From: Bryobacterales bacterium
GTDB lineage: Bacteria > Acidobacteriota > Terriglobia > Bryobacterales > UBA6623
Length of the DNA stretch: 64,000 nt
Direction of reading: 5' to 3'
Assembly (NCBI GenBank): GCA_026713545.1
Contig: JAPOOG010000045.1
Coordinates: 1-64,000 of the forward strand
The notes under the pieces are model-generated. The model was given only the letters and a program-made list of their open reading frames with translations. It ran no database searches and was not told the origin of the DNA. The number at the start of each line of letters is the position of its first letter. The first letter of the stretch is position 1. Positions 8,196 through 17,930 of the stretch are shown here, piece after piece. Position numbers and translations under genes: made by a program.

Positions 8196-8974
8196 CAACC
8201 CGATGAGACGGGTACGTTCCTCTCCCAGATTAAACGCAGGCCTTCAAGAGTGAGGTTTTCCTGAATCTCTTTGATGTATCGCGATCCCGGACAAATAGAG
8301 CCCGCCTGCCCGCCTGTCGCGACGAGCTTGGTATTCTTGCCGAGGACAGCCAGTATCCGCTCCAGAATGGAGTCGACCATGCCCACCGTGCCGTAGTAGA
8401 GGCCTGACTGGAGCATGGCGACTGTGTTCGTTCCGATGACTTTGTCGGGTTCGCGAACATCGATTTGCGGGAGTTGAGCCGTCTTCCGAAACAGTGCTTC
8501 CGAGGAAATGCCGATCCCCGGACAGATCGCGCCGCCGAGGTATTCTCCCGCTGCAGAAACGCAATCGAATGTAATGGCCGTACCAAAGTCAACTGAAATG
8601 CACGGTCCGCCGAAATGCGTGAACGCGGCGACGCTGTTGACGATGCGGTCCGCGCCGACCTCGGTCGGGTGGTCGGTTCTTATAGTGATCCCCGTGTCGA
8701 TGGAGGCGGTCACAAAGAGCGGTTTCGCATTGAGGTAATGGCGAGACATCTGCTCGAGCGACGAATCAAGCCGCGGTACTACCGAAGAGATGATGACCCC
8801 GCTAACCGCAGAGATATTGAGGTCAGTCAGCAAAAAAAGATTTCGAAACAGCACGCCCCAACCGTCAACGCTTTGCGATGTATCGGTCTTCAGCCGCCAG
8901 TCCGCTATCCACTCACTGCCACGATGGACCCCGAGCGTAAGGTTGCTGTTCCCGACATCGACAGCTAGCAGCAT
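8195..8974 (-). CDS. coaX: type III pantothenate kinase
   Basis: A 259-residue ASKHA-fold kinase that phosphorylates pantothenate in the first committed step of coenzyme A synthesis. The N-terminal phosphate loop DVGNSN is at residues 6-11, the second ATP-site motif DFGTAITFD is near residue 128, and GADRIVN, typical for CoaX, is present. Its start is 3 bases after the birA stop, so nadC-birA-coaX form an operon on the minus strand. Overlap with the diverged repeat at 8195 is only at the stop end. Confidence 0.95.
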   Translation of the reverse strand: MLLAVDVGNSNLTLGVHRGSEWIADWRLKTDTSQSVDGWGVLFRNLFLLTDLNISAVSGVIISSVVPRLDSSLEQMSRHYLNAKPLFVTASIDTGITIRTDHPTEVGADRIVNSVAAFTHFGGPCISVDFGTAITFDCVSAAGEYLGGAICPGIGISSEALFRKTAQLPQIDVREPDKVIGTNTVAMLQSGLYYGTVGMVDSILERILAVLGKNTKLVATGGQAGSICPGSRYIKEIQENLTLEGLRLIWERNVPVSSG

Positions 8975-8977
8975 GGC

Positions 8978-9739
8978 TTAGCGGCCGTCGATTGGCCGAA
9001 CACTACCCGCGAGAATCGGCTCGACATGTCCCTCGTCCGTCTGAAGCAGCAAAACTCCATGGGGATCGAGACCGGCGGTCGTGCCGAGCGTCTCCGAGGA
9101 GCCGTTGAGCACAGCGACTCGCCTGTCTCGGACGTAACTTGATTTCAGAGCAAAAGCCGGGACGATGGCTTCAGCGCCTTCGTCCAGAAATACTCCATAG
9201 TACCTCTCGATGCCTTGGAAGACCTGATGCAGGATTTCCTCTCGATCGTATTCACAGCCCGTTTCAATGCGTGCTGATGTAGCGATATCAGCTAGCTCGT
9301 CAGGCATGGTGACCTGGTTCACGTTCACGCCGACACCCACGATGGCATGGAGCGTCGCGCAGTCTGCCGACAACGTTTCCACGAGAATGCCCGCACACTT
9401 CTTTTCGTTGAGCAGGACATCATTGGGCCATCGAAGGTCACACTCCACGCGACAGGCTTGTTCGATGCCTTCCGCCACGCCCAGTCCAACTGCCAGCGTC
9501 AAGATCGGTAATCGGGCAGCGGTTACATTCGGGCGCAGCACGAGAGAGAAATAGAGACCGACGCCCGGCTCGGAAACCCAGGCGCGCCCCAGACGGCCGC
9601 GGCCCGCCGTCTGTGTTTCAGCGATGACCACGGTGCCCTCGGCGGCGCCCGACTCGGCAAGCCGCTGCGCCTCGATCATCGTCGAGTCAACCGACGCGAA
9701 GCGGCGCACAGGAGTGCCCATACGTCGAGAGCGTATCAC
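8978..9739 (-). CDS. birA: biotin--[acetyl-CoA-carboxylase] ligase
   Basis: A 253-residue biotin protein ligase that attaches biotin via biotinyl-AMP to the carrier AccB (encoded at 33350-33856). The adenylate-binding motif GRGRLGR and the lysine motif KCAGILVE are present. The family's N-terminal DNA-binding winged helix, found in E. coli-type BirA, is missing, so this is a ligase without repressor function. Translationally close to coaX (3-base gap) and 30 bases after nadC. Confidence 0.95.
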   Translation of the reverse strand: MIRSRRMGTPVRRFASVDSTMIEAQRLAESGAAEGTVVIAETQTAGRGRLGRAWVSEPGVGLYFSLVLRPNVTAARLPILTLAVGLGVAEGIEQACRVECDLRWPNDVLLNEKKCAGILVETLSADCATLHAIVGVGVNVNQVTMPDELADIATSARIETGCEYDREEILHQVFQGIERYYGVFLDEGAEAIVPAFALKSSYVRDRRVAVLNGSSETLGTTAGLDPHGVLLLQTDEGHVEPILAGSVRPIDGR

Positions 9740-9769
9740 GGGTTTTCTCCGATATTGCTTTTGATGAGT

Positions 9770-10603
9770 TTAGCCTTGATTCTGGTCAAGGCGGAAGCTG
9801 ATGTCGACAGCACGCGCAGAGTGCGTGATCGCTCCGGATGAAACGTAATCAGCCCCGGTTTCGGCGTACTCGCGAACGTTAGCCAGGGTAATGCCGCCGG
9901 AGACCTCGACCTCCGCGCGACCGGCTATCTGGGTCATTGCCGCCCGGACATCTGACGGCGTGAAGTTATCGAGCAAGACGTACGTCGCACCGGCGGTCAT
10001 GCAGTCTTCCAACTCGGCAAGGGAGCGGACTTCAATCTTGACCGGCAAGTCACAGTCTCGAAATCGTTCAAGAGCCGGCCTCACGCCGCCTGCCGCGGTG
10101 ATGTGGTTGTTCTTGATGAGAATGGCGTCGTACAACCCCATCCGGTGGTTCCTGATGCCGCCGGCTTGGGCCGCGAACTTTTCAAGGCGACGCAGCCCCG
10201 GGGTCGTTTTCCGGGTGTCGAGAACATGGCAGCCGGTACCCACTACCGCTTCGACGAACCGTGAGGCGAGCGTGGCGATGCCACTGAGGCGTTGCACGAA
10301 GTTCAACGCGGTTCGCTCCAGGGTAAGCAGGCGTTGCGTGGATCCCGATACTCGAGCGATGACATCGTTGGCCTCAACGGGAGCACCGCTTTCGATAAGA
10401 ATCTCAAATCTCTCTTCGGAATAGATCTGTTGCAACAGCTCGATACCAGCGACCACAAACTGCTCGCGTGCAAGGAAGGAACCGCTGGAACACGAGCCCG
10501 AAGGGACACAAGTGTCTGTTGTGACGTCTCCCGTCCCGATATCCTCAGCAAGTGCCCGCGAGGTGATGTCAGTAATCTCCGGGTGGTTCCAATTCAGTTT
10601 CAC
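9770..10603 (-). CDS. nadC: quinolinate phosphoribosyltransferase (carboxylating)
   Basis: A 277-residue enzyme that converts quinolinate and PRPP into nicotinate mononucleotide for NAD synthesis. Family motifs are present: EDIGTGDVTTD near the N-terminus, TRKTTPGLR in the middle, the active-site lysines in ILIKNNHI, and the C-terminal VEVSGGI / DYVSSGAIT. Length is standard. First gene of the nadC-birA-coaX run; valS ends about 120 bases upstream and may feed into it. Confidence 0.97.
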   Translation of the reverse strand: MKLNWNHPEITDITSRALAEDIGTGDVTTDTCVPSGSCSSGSFLAREQFVVAGIELLQQIYSEERFEILIESGAPVEANDVIARVSGSTQRLLTLERTALNFVQRLSGIATLASRFVEAVVGTGCHVLDTRKTTPGLRRLEKFAAQAGGIRNHRMGLYDAILIKNNHITAAGGVRPALERFRDCDLPVKIEVRSLAELEDCMTAGATYVLLDNFTPSDVRAAMTQIAGRAEVEVSGGITLANVREYAETGADYVSSGAITHSARAVDISFRLDQNQG

Positions 10604-10721
10604 GGATGAGTGTCAGGCTTTTAGGAAACGGCGGACGTTTCGTCGGGACCATAGCTGATTCATGTCTGTGGCACTGTTCAATGTTTGAGGACTCGCATCT
10701 TGTCGACGTTGCTCTCGAACG

Positions 10722-13385
10722 CTACCGCAGACTGTCGAGCGTTCCGCGTATACGTGTGATTTGAGAATCGTAATCCGCCAACTTGCCTCGAATGGACTCG
10801 ACGACATGAGCTGGCGCCTTCGAAACGAACTGCTCGTTGGCAAGCTGCTTCTCGGCCGAGTTGCGCGCCTTCTGAAGCGGCTTGAGTCGCTTCTCGAGAC
10901 GGTCATGCAGGGCCTGTATTCCCTCCTCCGGCAGGTGCAGGACGAGATCGAAATCCGTGGTGTGGTGCATTGCCTTGCCATGGGGCGCCGCACCGTGTTC
11001 GACTTGCATCGAGACTTGAGCGAGCCGTGTGACGGCTTTGCACTGCTTCCGGATGACCGCCGCGGAGTCATCGTTGTGGGCATAGACGATGCCCTCGAGT
11101 TCAATCTTGGGACCGACGCCGAGTGTCGCGCGTAGGTTGCGTACGGCCGTGATCACGTCCCGCAGAACGGCGACTTGGCGTTCGGCCTGTTCGTCGGCAA
11201 GTCTGGGGTTCGGCTCCGGGTACTTGGCTAGCGCGATCGACTTGGGACGGTTGACGGTATTCGCGGTCACACGTTGCCACAATTCTTCCGTAATGAACGG
11301 CATGACAGGATGCAGCAAACGCAGTGCTCGCTCGGTGGCAGCCAGCATGTTCTTCCAGCCGGGTGTAAGCCCGGAGCCATCTTGGAACGACAACTTCTTC
11401 AGCTCGATGTACCAGTCGCAGAACTCGCCCCAAAAAAAGTGGTAGAGCAGGTTGGCTGCTTCGTGATAGCGGAAGCGTTCGATGTGATCGTTCGATTGTT
11501 CAGCGACGGTGTTGAGGCGCGAAAAAATCCAACGATCTTCCAACGGAACTTGGCCGCAAGAAACTTCCGGACGGTAGCTGTCCGGGTCTTTGGGTGACCA
11601 GACATCCACACCGGACTTTTCCAAACTCAGAAACACGAAACGCACGGCGTTCCAGATCTTGTTGGCGAAGGTGCGTGTGTCAGCGATCCGTTCCTCCGAC
11701 ATAACCACGTCCGAACCCTGTCCAGCGGCTGAGACAAGGGCGAACCGGACCGAGTCCGTGCCGTACTTCTCCGTCATCTCGATCGGATCGATCACGTTGC
11801 CCTTCGTCTTCGACATCTTCTGTTTGTCTGCGTCACGAACCAGCCCGTGAATGAAAACCTTCTTGAAAGGGATGTCGCCGGCAAGCCCGATGCCGAGCAT
11901 CACCATGCGGGCGACCCAAAAGAAGAGGATGTCGAATCCCGTAACCAGCAACGATGTCGGGTAGAAGGCCTTGAGATCCTGTGTCTCGTCCGGCCAGCCC
12001 ATTGTCGAAAAAGGCCACAGCCCGGAGCTGAACCAGGTATCGAGGACGTCAGGGTCCTGTTCGATTTGATCGCTTTCGCATTTTGAGCATTCGGTTGGAT
12101 CTTCTCGCGCGACAGTGGTCTCGCCGCATGTCTTGCAGTGCCATGCGGGGATCCGGTGGCCCCACCAAAGCTGTCGAGATATGCACCAATCGCGGATGTT
12201 GTGCATCCACTCGAAGTAGTTACGGCGCCACACATCGGGGATGATCTCCATGCGCCCCGATTCAACTGCCTCGATCGATGGCTCGGCAAGCGGCTTCGTC
12301 CTGACGAACCATTGCGTCGATACACGCGGCTCGACGATCTGCCCGGAACGCTGGCTGAGACCGACATTATTGGTGTAGTCCTCGACCTTTTCAACGAGGC
12401 CGAGGACTTTCAGATCAGCCACGATCTTCTTGCGGGCCTCATAGCGCGGCATGCCCTGGTACGCGCCGCCGTTCTCGTTGATAGTGGCGTCGTCGTCGAG
12501 GACGGTTATAAAAGGCAAACCGTGTTTCTTGCCCGCCGCAAAGTCGTTCGGGTCATGCGCAGGCGTCACCTTGACGATGCCGGTCCCAAACTCGGGATCA
12601 ACGAATTCGTCGCGGATAACGGGGAGTTGGCGATCCACCAGCGGCAGCGTTACGGTCTTGTCCCACACGTGCTTGTAACGTTCGTCGCTCGGGTGAACGG
12701 CGACTGCCGTGTCGCCCAACATCGTTTCGGGACGTGTCGTGGCCACGACGACGTGCTCATCCGAGCCGGTTACGGGATAACGGATATGCCACAGATGACC
12801 TTGCTGCTCTTCGTAAACGACTTCGAGATCCGACAGTGCCGTAAGTGTTCCCGGATCCCAGTTGATCAGATACTCTCCGCGATAGATGAGTCCTTTTTCG
12901 TAGAGGCGCACAAAGGCCTCACGTACGGCGCGCGACGGGCCAGGATCCATGGTGAAGCGCTCGCGGGTCCAATCGCAGCTTGCGCCAATGCGCTTGAACT
13001 GCCTTATGATGCGCCCTCCGTATTCCTCCTTCCAGGCCCACACGTGCTCGAGGAATCTCTCTCGACCGATCTCGCGGCGGTCGATGCCCTGTTCGCCAAG
13101 GTGTCGCTCGACCAGCATTTGGGTCGCGATGCCTGCATGGTCGGTGCCGGGAAGCCACAGCACGTTGTTGCCCTTCATGCGCCGCCATCGCATCGTGATG
13201 TCGGTCAGCGCAATTTCGTACATGTGGCCGATGTGTAGTGCGCCGGTAACGTTGGGCGGGGGCGCCACCAAACTGTAGGTGGGTTCATCGCAATCGTTGT
13301 CGGCGACAAAAAGCTCGTCTTCGACCCACGACTGAGCCCAACTCGGCTCGATCTGCCGGGGTTCGTAAACCTTTTTGATTTCCAT
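10722..13385 (-). CDS. valS: valyl-tRNA synthetase
   Basis: An 887-residue class I aminoacyl-tRNA synthetase. The HIGH motif (HIGH at residues 51-54 in PPPNVTGALHIGH) and the KMSKS loop (KMSKT near residue 521) are complete, as are the editing domain and the C-terminal coiled-coil arm (residues ~820-887). The frame opens 78 codons further upstream, but those have no family similarity; MEIKKVYEPRQIEPSW is the typical start, so ATG 13385 is chosen although no strong Shine-Dalgarno site precedes it. Long open frames on the opposite strand here are shadows. Confidence 0.97.
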   Translation of the reverse strand: MEIKKVYEPRQIEPSWAQSWVEDELFVADNDCDEPTYSLVAPPPNVTGALHIGHMYEIALTDITMRWRRMKGNNVLWLPGTDHAGIATQMLVERHLGEQGIDRREIGRERFLEHVWAWKEEYGGRIIRQFKRIGASCDWTRERFTMDPGPSRAVREAFVRLYEKGLIYRGEYLINWDPGTLTALSDLEVVYEEQQGHLWHIRYPVTGSDEHVVVATTRPETMLGDTAVAVHPSDERYKHVWDKTVTLPLVDRQLPVIRDEFVDPEFGTGIVKVTPAHDPNDFAAGKKHGLPFITVLDDDATINENGGAYQGMPRYEARKKIVADLKVLGLVEKVEDYTNNVGLSQRSGQIVEPRVSTQWFVRTKPLAEPSIEAVESGRMEIIPDVWRRNYFEWMHNIRDWCISRQLWWGHRIPAWHCKTCGETTVAREDPTECSKCESDQIEQDPDVLDTWFSSGLWPFSTMGWPDETQDLKAFYPTSLLVTGFDILFFWVARMVMLGIGLAGDIPFKKVFIHGLVRDADKQKMSKTKGNVIDPIEMTEKYGTDSVRFALVSAAGQGSDVVMSEERIADTRTFANKIWNAVRFVFLSLEKSGVDVWSPKDPDSYRPEVSCGQVPLEDRWIFSRLNTVAEQSNDHIERFRYHEAANLLYHFFWGEFCDWYIELKKLSFQDGSGLTPGWKNMLAATERALRLLHPVMPFITEELWQRVTANTVNRPKSIALAKYPEPNPRLADEQAERQVAVLRDVITAVRNLRATLGVGPKIELEGIVYAHNDDSAAVIRKQCKAVTRLAQVSMQVEHGAAPHGKAMHHTTDFDLVLHLPEEGIQALHDRLEKRLKPLQKARNSAEKQLANEQFVSKAPAHVVESIRGKLADYDSQITRIRGTLDSLR

Positions 13386-13895
13386 GGAACAGGGCAGGGA
13401 AGCGTCTATGAATGACCAATATAGCAAGGGCCTCGGGAAGTACCCTTGCCGCATATCGCTTGATGCCGTCCGACGTTCGCAGGCTGAATACCTGACGCGG
13501 AACCAACGGTCGCTTGGCTGCTGAGGGGTTGGAAGAAGAGAAACAGTCGGCTGACTCGGGTGTAACCCGTCGCCATTCTCTCCATGAAAAACGCGCCTGC
13601 GGCCACCGATAGAGTCCAAAAGTAAGACCCACTGTTCCCATGTTGAGTATCCAGGTCGTCATTTGGCTCACCCTGAAACAGGCGGATACAATCAACCCAC
13701 AAGCACCAATCGGCTGACCGGCGCGACGGACAGACGGAACTTCGATACGCTCGTTGAACCCTGGCCGTCAAGAGCAGTCTGTATGCACACGGATTGCGGC
13801 AATACGATGGCCGTCAGTTTCGTCACACGCTGCCTGTGCTAGCATCTTTACGCTTTGGTCGGCTCGGCTGAGTCGACAGAGGGGAGATCCTGAGA
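13386..13895. other. intergenic region between divergent valS and MFS genes
   Basis: About 510 bases. Frames on the minus strand (for example 13406-13695) read through but have no SD, no homology I recognise and unusual composition, so I do not call a gene. A TAGCAT at about 13842 could be the -10 box for the plus-strand transporter. Nothing else is recognised. Confidence 0.4.
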
Positions 13896-15155
13896 ATGGC
13901 GGAACCTGTCGGAAATCGTTGGCGCTTTGTGGGCGCGGCGCTGGTGATGCAGCTCTGTTTGGGCGTGCTTTACTCCTGGAGCGTTTTTCGGGTTCCGCTG
14001 GAAACGCTCTATGACTGGTCGAAGGAAATGAGCATTGCTCCGTTCCGGTTCTCGCTCCTCTTCTTCACCATTGCGATGGTCATTGCCGGCTTCTGGCAGG
14101 ACAAGAAGGGACCGCGTCTTGTCGGCAGCGTGGGAGGCTTGTTGCTTGGAACGGGATGCCTGTTGGCCGCGCTGATTGGCGACACGTCGCCCGGCCTGAT
14201 CATCTCTTATGGCGTCATCGGAGGAATGGGCGTCGGGTTTGCTTACGTCACACCGATCGCCACCTGTGTGAAGTGGTTTCCTGACAAGCGCGGCATGATC
14301 GTCGGCTTGGCGGTGATGGGGTTCGGTGCCGGGTCGCTCATCTTCGCGCCCTTGCTGGAGTCGCTCATCGGTTCGGACGCAACGATGTTCGCCGAGTCGA
14401 TTCCTCGAACCTTCATGATCATGGCGGTGGTGTTCTACGTTTTCGTGATCGGTGCGGCGCAGATTTTTCGAGCGCCCCCGGCCGGCTGGAAACCTGAAGG
14501 CTGGGAGCCTCCCGCAGCCGCATCGACCGCAGGCGTGAAACAGGACTTCTCTCCGGGTGAGATGCTAAGAACCTGGCAGTTTTACGCCTTGTGGATTCTC
14601 TATGCCTTCGGAACGTCCATCGGATTCGTCGCGATCGGTCAGGCCTCCCCGATCATTCGCGAGATCGCGGTTGAAGGCGCACTGCTGACGGGCGGCGCGG
14701 CTCTGGGTGTGATGTCTTTCTTCAACGGCATTGGCCGACTCTCGTGGGGCAGTCTTTCGGACAAGATTGGCCGTAACACCACGACCGTTGCGATGTATGC
14801 GGTTTATTTCGTCGCCTGCCTTTTTCTTCTTCGATCGGCAAGTGGCTTCTGGCCGGTCTTGATCGGCCTCTGCATGGTGGGCTTCGCGTTTGGCGGCTAC
14901 CTCGCGCTGTTACCTTCCTTTACCGCGGACTATTTCGGTGCCAAGAACGTCGGCGCGAACTACGGAATCGTCTTTACGGCCTATGGTCTGTCAGGCTATT
15001 TCGTCCCAGGGTACTTCGCGAGCGTGATGGATAAGGCGCGAGCCGCCGGAGATTTGGCCGCCGGTTACAACGAGGTCTACTTGACTCTAACCGTGTTTGC
15101 CGTAGTCGGAGCGATGCTGGCGTTGATGGTCCGCAAGCCTGCGCAGACAACCTGA
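13896..15155 (+). CDS. MFS transporter, oxalate/formate antiporter (OFA)-like
   Basis: A 419-residue, about 12-helix major facilitator protein. The N-terminal GVLYSWSVFRVPL and the block YVTPIATCVKWFPDKRGMIVGLAVMGFGAG match the oxalate:formate antiporter branch (OFA), whose members exchange small carboxylates. The cytoplasmic loop between helices 6 and 7 is at residues ~190-225. ATG follows GGGGAGA. It converges with the NIPSNAP gene, with only 2 bases between stops. The branch assignment is firm; the substrate (oxalate, formate or another monocarboxylate) is inferred. Confidence 0.88.
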   Translation: MAEPVGNRWRFVGAALVMQLCLGVLYSWSVFRVPLETLYDWSKEMSIAPFRFSLLFFTIAMVIAGFWQDKKGPRLVGSVGGLLLGTGCLLAALIGDTSPGLIISYGVIGGMGVGFAYVTPIATCVKWFPDKRGMIVGLAVMGFGAGSLIFAPLLESLIGSDATMFAESIPRTFMIMAVVFYVFVIGAAQIFRAPPAGWKPEGWEPPAAASTAGVKQDFSPGEMLRTWQFYALWILYAFGTSIGFVAIGQASPIIREIAVEGALLTGGAALGVMSFFNGIGRLSWGSLSDKIGRNTTTVAMYAVYFVACLFLLRSASGFWPVLIGLCMVGFAFGGYLALLPSFTADYFGAKNVGANYGIVFTAYGLSGYFVPGYFASVMDKARAAGDLAAGYNEVYLTLTVFAVVGAMLALMVRKPAQTT

Positions 15156-15157
15156 CG

Positions 15158-15580
15158 CTATTGGATGGGTGAGTAGTCGACCGCTGCAAGGAACTGTGAT
15201 TTCACTTCCTTGACGATTTTGCCGTCTTTCTCCGATTCGGCGCGGGCCTTTTTCCAGTCAGGGTCGGCTCGAAAGGCTTTCCAAGCCGTATCTCGAGCTT
15301 CTTTGCTCTGATAACCCAGGATGTAGATCAGCGTGTTCTCCGATTCGGGACCCTCGGTCGGAGTCCAGTAGCCGATCAGTGACATGCCGTTCTTCACGAA
15401 AATGCTGTTCGTGTGTTCACGGAACCGCTTGTGGAGGGCGTCGAGTCGCCCCTCGTGCGTTGTATAGGTACGGATCTCGAACAGCCGATTCTCGGCGGTT
15501 GCCAGTGTTGGCCCGGCGGAGACCGTTGCAAGCAGCAATAGCATCGTTGCCAGGTGCCCAAGATGACTTCTGTGATTCAT
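15158..15580 (-). CDS. exported NIPSNAP-family protein
   Basis: A 140-residue protein with a signal peptide (hydrophobic LATMLLLLATVSAGP) and one NIPSNAP domain: FEIRTYTTHEGRLDALHKRF, then IYILGYQSKEARDTAWKAFRADPDW. ATG 15580 follows GGAAGGAAAA; the frame is open further upstream but lacks a signal. Bacterial NIPSNAP proteins are small dimeric alpha/beta-barrel-like (ferredoxin-fold) proteins of unknown biochemical role, frequent in Acidobacteria and Planctomycetes. Convergent with the transporter. Confidence 0.85.
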   Translation of the reverse strand: MNHRSHLGHLATMLLLLATVSAGPTLATAENRLFEIRTYTTHEGRLDALHKRFREHTNSIFVKNGMSLIGYWTPTEGPESENTLIYILGYQSKEARDTAWKAFRADPDWKKARAESEKDGKIVKEVKSQFLAAVDYSPIQ

Positions 15581-15897
15581 GTGCCATTTTCCTTCCGGCG
15601 TGACTAGGACGCCGTATCGAGTTTTATCCAGTGTGCAACGGCAGCCACATAAAAGCCAACCGGGTTGTGGACGCACAGATCCTATCCGTAAGCAAAGGGT
15701 GGGGCAACACCGTTTTCCGTTTCCGTGAGGTCTCTTTGGCAAATGCATAGGGTCGCGTCAAGGCTCGTCCGCGCAGACCTTTTACGAGGAGAATTCTCCT
15801 TCGCACGGATTGCGATGCAGATTTCCGGGTCACCAGAACGATGTGATAACATCAGCCTTGCTACACTGCCCCAAACGCAACTGTAAGGTAACGACTT
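15581..15897. other. intergenic region between divergent genes
   Basis: No gene found. It contains a short palindrome gaggagaattctcc at about 15789 and an AT-rich segment tgtgataacat near 15842 that could serve as a -10 region for the YtxH-like gene. Confidence 0.35.
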
Positions 15898-16200
15898 GTG
15901 GCTGATTCGAAGCTGTCTTGCTTCTTTTTGGGGCTGGGTATGGGGACGGCCGTCGGGTTGCTGTTCGCCCCCAAGCCAGGTGGAGAGTTGATGGGAGACT
16001 TGCGCGAGTGCGCGAGCGAGGGTCGCGACTTTCTTTGGCAACGGAGCGGTGAACTGCGCCATCAGGCGGAGGAGATTCTCGAGCGGGGCCGTAGCGGCGT
16101 AGCGGCTCAGCGCGAACAGCTCGCGGCCGCTCTCGAAGCAGGCCGCCGGGCCTATCAGCAAGCGGCTTCGGAAGAGACGGAGATAGGGGACTCGTCGTAA
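15898..16200 (+). CDS. YtxH-like small membrane-anchored coiled-coil protein
   Basis: A 100-residue protein with an N-terminal hydrophobic glycine-rich anchor (CFFLGLGMGTAVGLLFAP) followed by KPGGELMGDLRECASEG, the pattern of the YtxH / gas-vesicle-like family: a single helix, then the AP-x-x-G-x-E-x-R stretch and a long amphipathic helix. Start GTG 15898 with AAGG about 10 bases before. Together with the next gene (48 bases downstream) it forms a pair often seen in bacteria (YtxH plus DUF948-like). The role is unknown, possibly envelope stress or membrane scaffolding. Confidence 0.75.
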   Translation: MADSKLSCFFLGLGMGTAVGLLFAPKPGGELMGDLRECASEGRDFLWQRSGELRHQAEEILERGRSGVAAQREQLAAALEAGRRAYQQAASEETEIGDSS

Positions 16201-16248
16201 AGACTTCGAAAGTCCGTGCGGCCGACTCCGGTCTCCTGAGGTCAAAGA

Positions 16249-16758
16249 ATGGACAACGAGATAGTGCTGCTGCAGATTATGGCGGCCTTTACCGGCGTCG
16301 CCGCCATCGCCCTGCTCGTCCAGATGGTTTCGCTGATCGGAATCTGTTTGACAATCCGCCGCCTGAAAACTCGGGTCAATACATTCCTCGATCGCTGGGA
16401 GCCGCTGGCGGAAGAAGCCCAAAAGACTCTCGAAGATGTGGGTAGGGAATCAACCGAGATTCTGAAACAGGTACGCGAACTGACGGTAGTTGCCAAAGAG
16501 CAGGTCGACAAGGTCGATGCTACGATCGATGCACTCTCGAAGACCACGCAGCTTCAGTTGCAGAAAGTCGACGAAACCGTTCAGGTTCTGCTCGAGCGGG
16601 TGCAACAGACCAGTCTCTCGTTGCAGCAAGCCCTGCTGACCCCGGTCAAGCAGATTCGAGCGGTAGGAGTCGGCATCGCGGCGATGATCGACGCCCTCGC
16701 TGGCCGGCGCCGATCCTCGGTCGATCAAGCCACTCAGGACGAAGAGATGTTCATCTGA
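16249..16758 (+). CDS. membrane-anchored coiled-coil protein (DUF948-like)
   Basis: A 169-residue protein with one N-terminal transmembrane helix (residues ~8-35) and a long heptad-rich helix to residue ~150 (EEAQKTLEDVGRESTEILKQ, then repeats of V/L-D-K-V and L-Q-K-V-D-E-T). The arrangement resembles the DUF948 / chemoreceptor-like coiled-coil family commonly placed next to YtxH proteins. No enzymatic motif. Probably cotranscribed with the preceding gene. Family assignment is moderate, function unknown. Confidence 0.75.
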   Translation: MDNEIVLLQIMAAFTGVAAIALLVQMVSLIGICLTIRRLKTRVNTFLDRWEPLAEEAQKTLEDVGRESTEILKQVRELTVVAKEQVDKVDATIDALSKTTQLQLQKVDETVQVLLERVQQTSLSLQQALLTPVKQIRAVGVGIAAMIDALAGRRRSSVDQATQDEEMFI

Positions 16759-16805
16759 ACATCTCCCTTTCGCCTCAAAATCGATTCAATGGAGTTGATC
16801 GAATC

Positions 16806-17930
16806 ATGTCCGTGCGAGTAGCGTTGTTCGGAACGAAGTTCATGGGCAAGGCGCACAGCCAAGCCTATCGCAGTGTGAACATGTTCTTCCCCGAAGCCCC
16901 TCGAGTCGAGATGAAAGTGATCGTTGGTCGGGACCCGGAACAGACCAAAGAAGCCGCGAATGCTTATGGCTGGGAAGAGGCGTCAACGGACTGGATAGCC
17001 GTCATGCACCGCAAGGACATTGACCTAGTGGATATCTCCACGCCGGGCGATTGGCATGACCCTATGGTGCTTGAAGCGGCCAAGGCAAAGAAACACATTG
17101 TCTGTGAGAAGCCGCTCGGAAACACGCTCGAGGAAGCGATGCGAATGGCCGCGGCGGTCTCCAAAGCCGGAGTCCGGCACTTCTTGATGCACAATTATCG
17201 GCGTGTTCCCGCCGTGACGCTGGCGAAAAAGCTGATCGATGAAGGTCGGCTCGGCAGGATCTTCCATTTCCGAGCGCGTTACTTGCAGGACTGGGCCATG
17301 TCGCCGGAACTGCAAATGCTCTGGCGCTTCGACAAGAATCTCGCAGGCTCAGGCGCTCTCGGCGATCTGGGGTCGCATATCATCGACCTCGCCCACTATC
17401 TCTGCGATGACATCACGGAAGTTTCTGCCGCCATGGCTACCTACATCAAGGAGCGCCCCTCCGTACCAGGATCCGAGGAAAAGAAGTCGGTCACCGTGGA
17501 CGATGCCGTTGTCATGTGTGTTCGCTTCGCCAACGGCGCGATTGGCACTCTCGAGGCGACGCGGTTCGCGTTGGGACGCAAGAACCACAATACATTCGAG
17601 ATCAACGGCAGCAAGGGGTCGTTGTCATTCGACTTGGAGAACCTCAACAATCTCGACTTTTTGTCCGCCGACGACAATGCCGACGTCGAGGGGTTTCGCA
17701 GGATCATCGCCTGCTCGAAAGGTAAGCACCCCTATGCCGATCATTGGTGGGCGGACGGTCACATCCTCGGATATGAACACAGCTTCACGCACAGCGTGAA
17801 TGACTTTCTTGCGGCGCTGGCATCGGGGGGAGAGATTCACCCCGATTTCGAGGACGGACTGAAGAATCAGAAGGTTCTGCACGCCGTGGAGAAGGCGTCG
17901 CGTTCACGCCGCTGGGAGCAGGTCGTTTGA
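16806..17930 (+). CDS. Gfo/Idh/MocA-family oxidoreductase
   Basis: A 374-residue NAD(P)-dependent sugar or polyol dehydrogenase. N-terminal Rossmann domain (VALFGTKFMGKAHSQAYR), the family lysine in CEKPLG, and the C-terminal alpha/beta domain with GALGDLGSHIIDLAHYL, whose Asp/His are the usual catalytic and substrate-site residues. GGAG precedes ATG 16806. Family members oxidise myo-inositol, glucose or other sugars and act in glycan catabolism. No signal peptide, so cytoplasmic. Substrate not determinable. Confidence 0.93.
   Translation: MSVRVALFGTKFMGKAHSQAYRSVNMFFPEAPRVEMKVIVGRDPEQTKEAANAYGWEEASTDWIAVMHRKDIDLVDISTPGDWHDPMVLEAAKAKKHIVCEKPLGNTLEEAMRMAAAVSKAGVRHFLMHNYRRVPAVTLAKKLIDEGRLGRIFHFRARYLQDWAMSPELQMLWRFDKNLAGSGALGDLGSHIIDLAHYLCDDITEVSAAMATYIKERPSVPGSEEKKSVTVDDAVVMCVRFANGAIGTLEATRFALGRKNHNTFEINGSKGSLSFDLENLNNLDFLSADDNADVEGFRRIIACSKGKHPYADHWWADGHILGYEHSFTHSVNDFLAALASGGEIHPDFEDGLKNQKVLHAVEKASRSRRWEQVV

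Noticed and set aside
12138-13238. 366-codon plus-strand frame opposite valS
   Set aside because: Antisense shadow of a clearly recognised synthetase.
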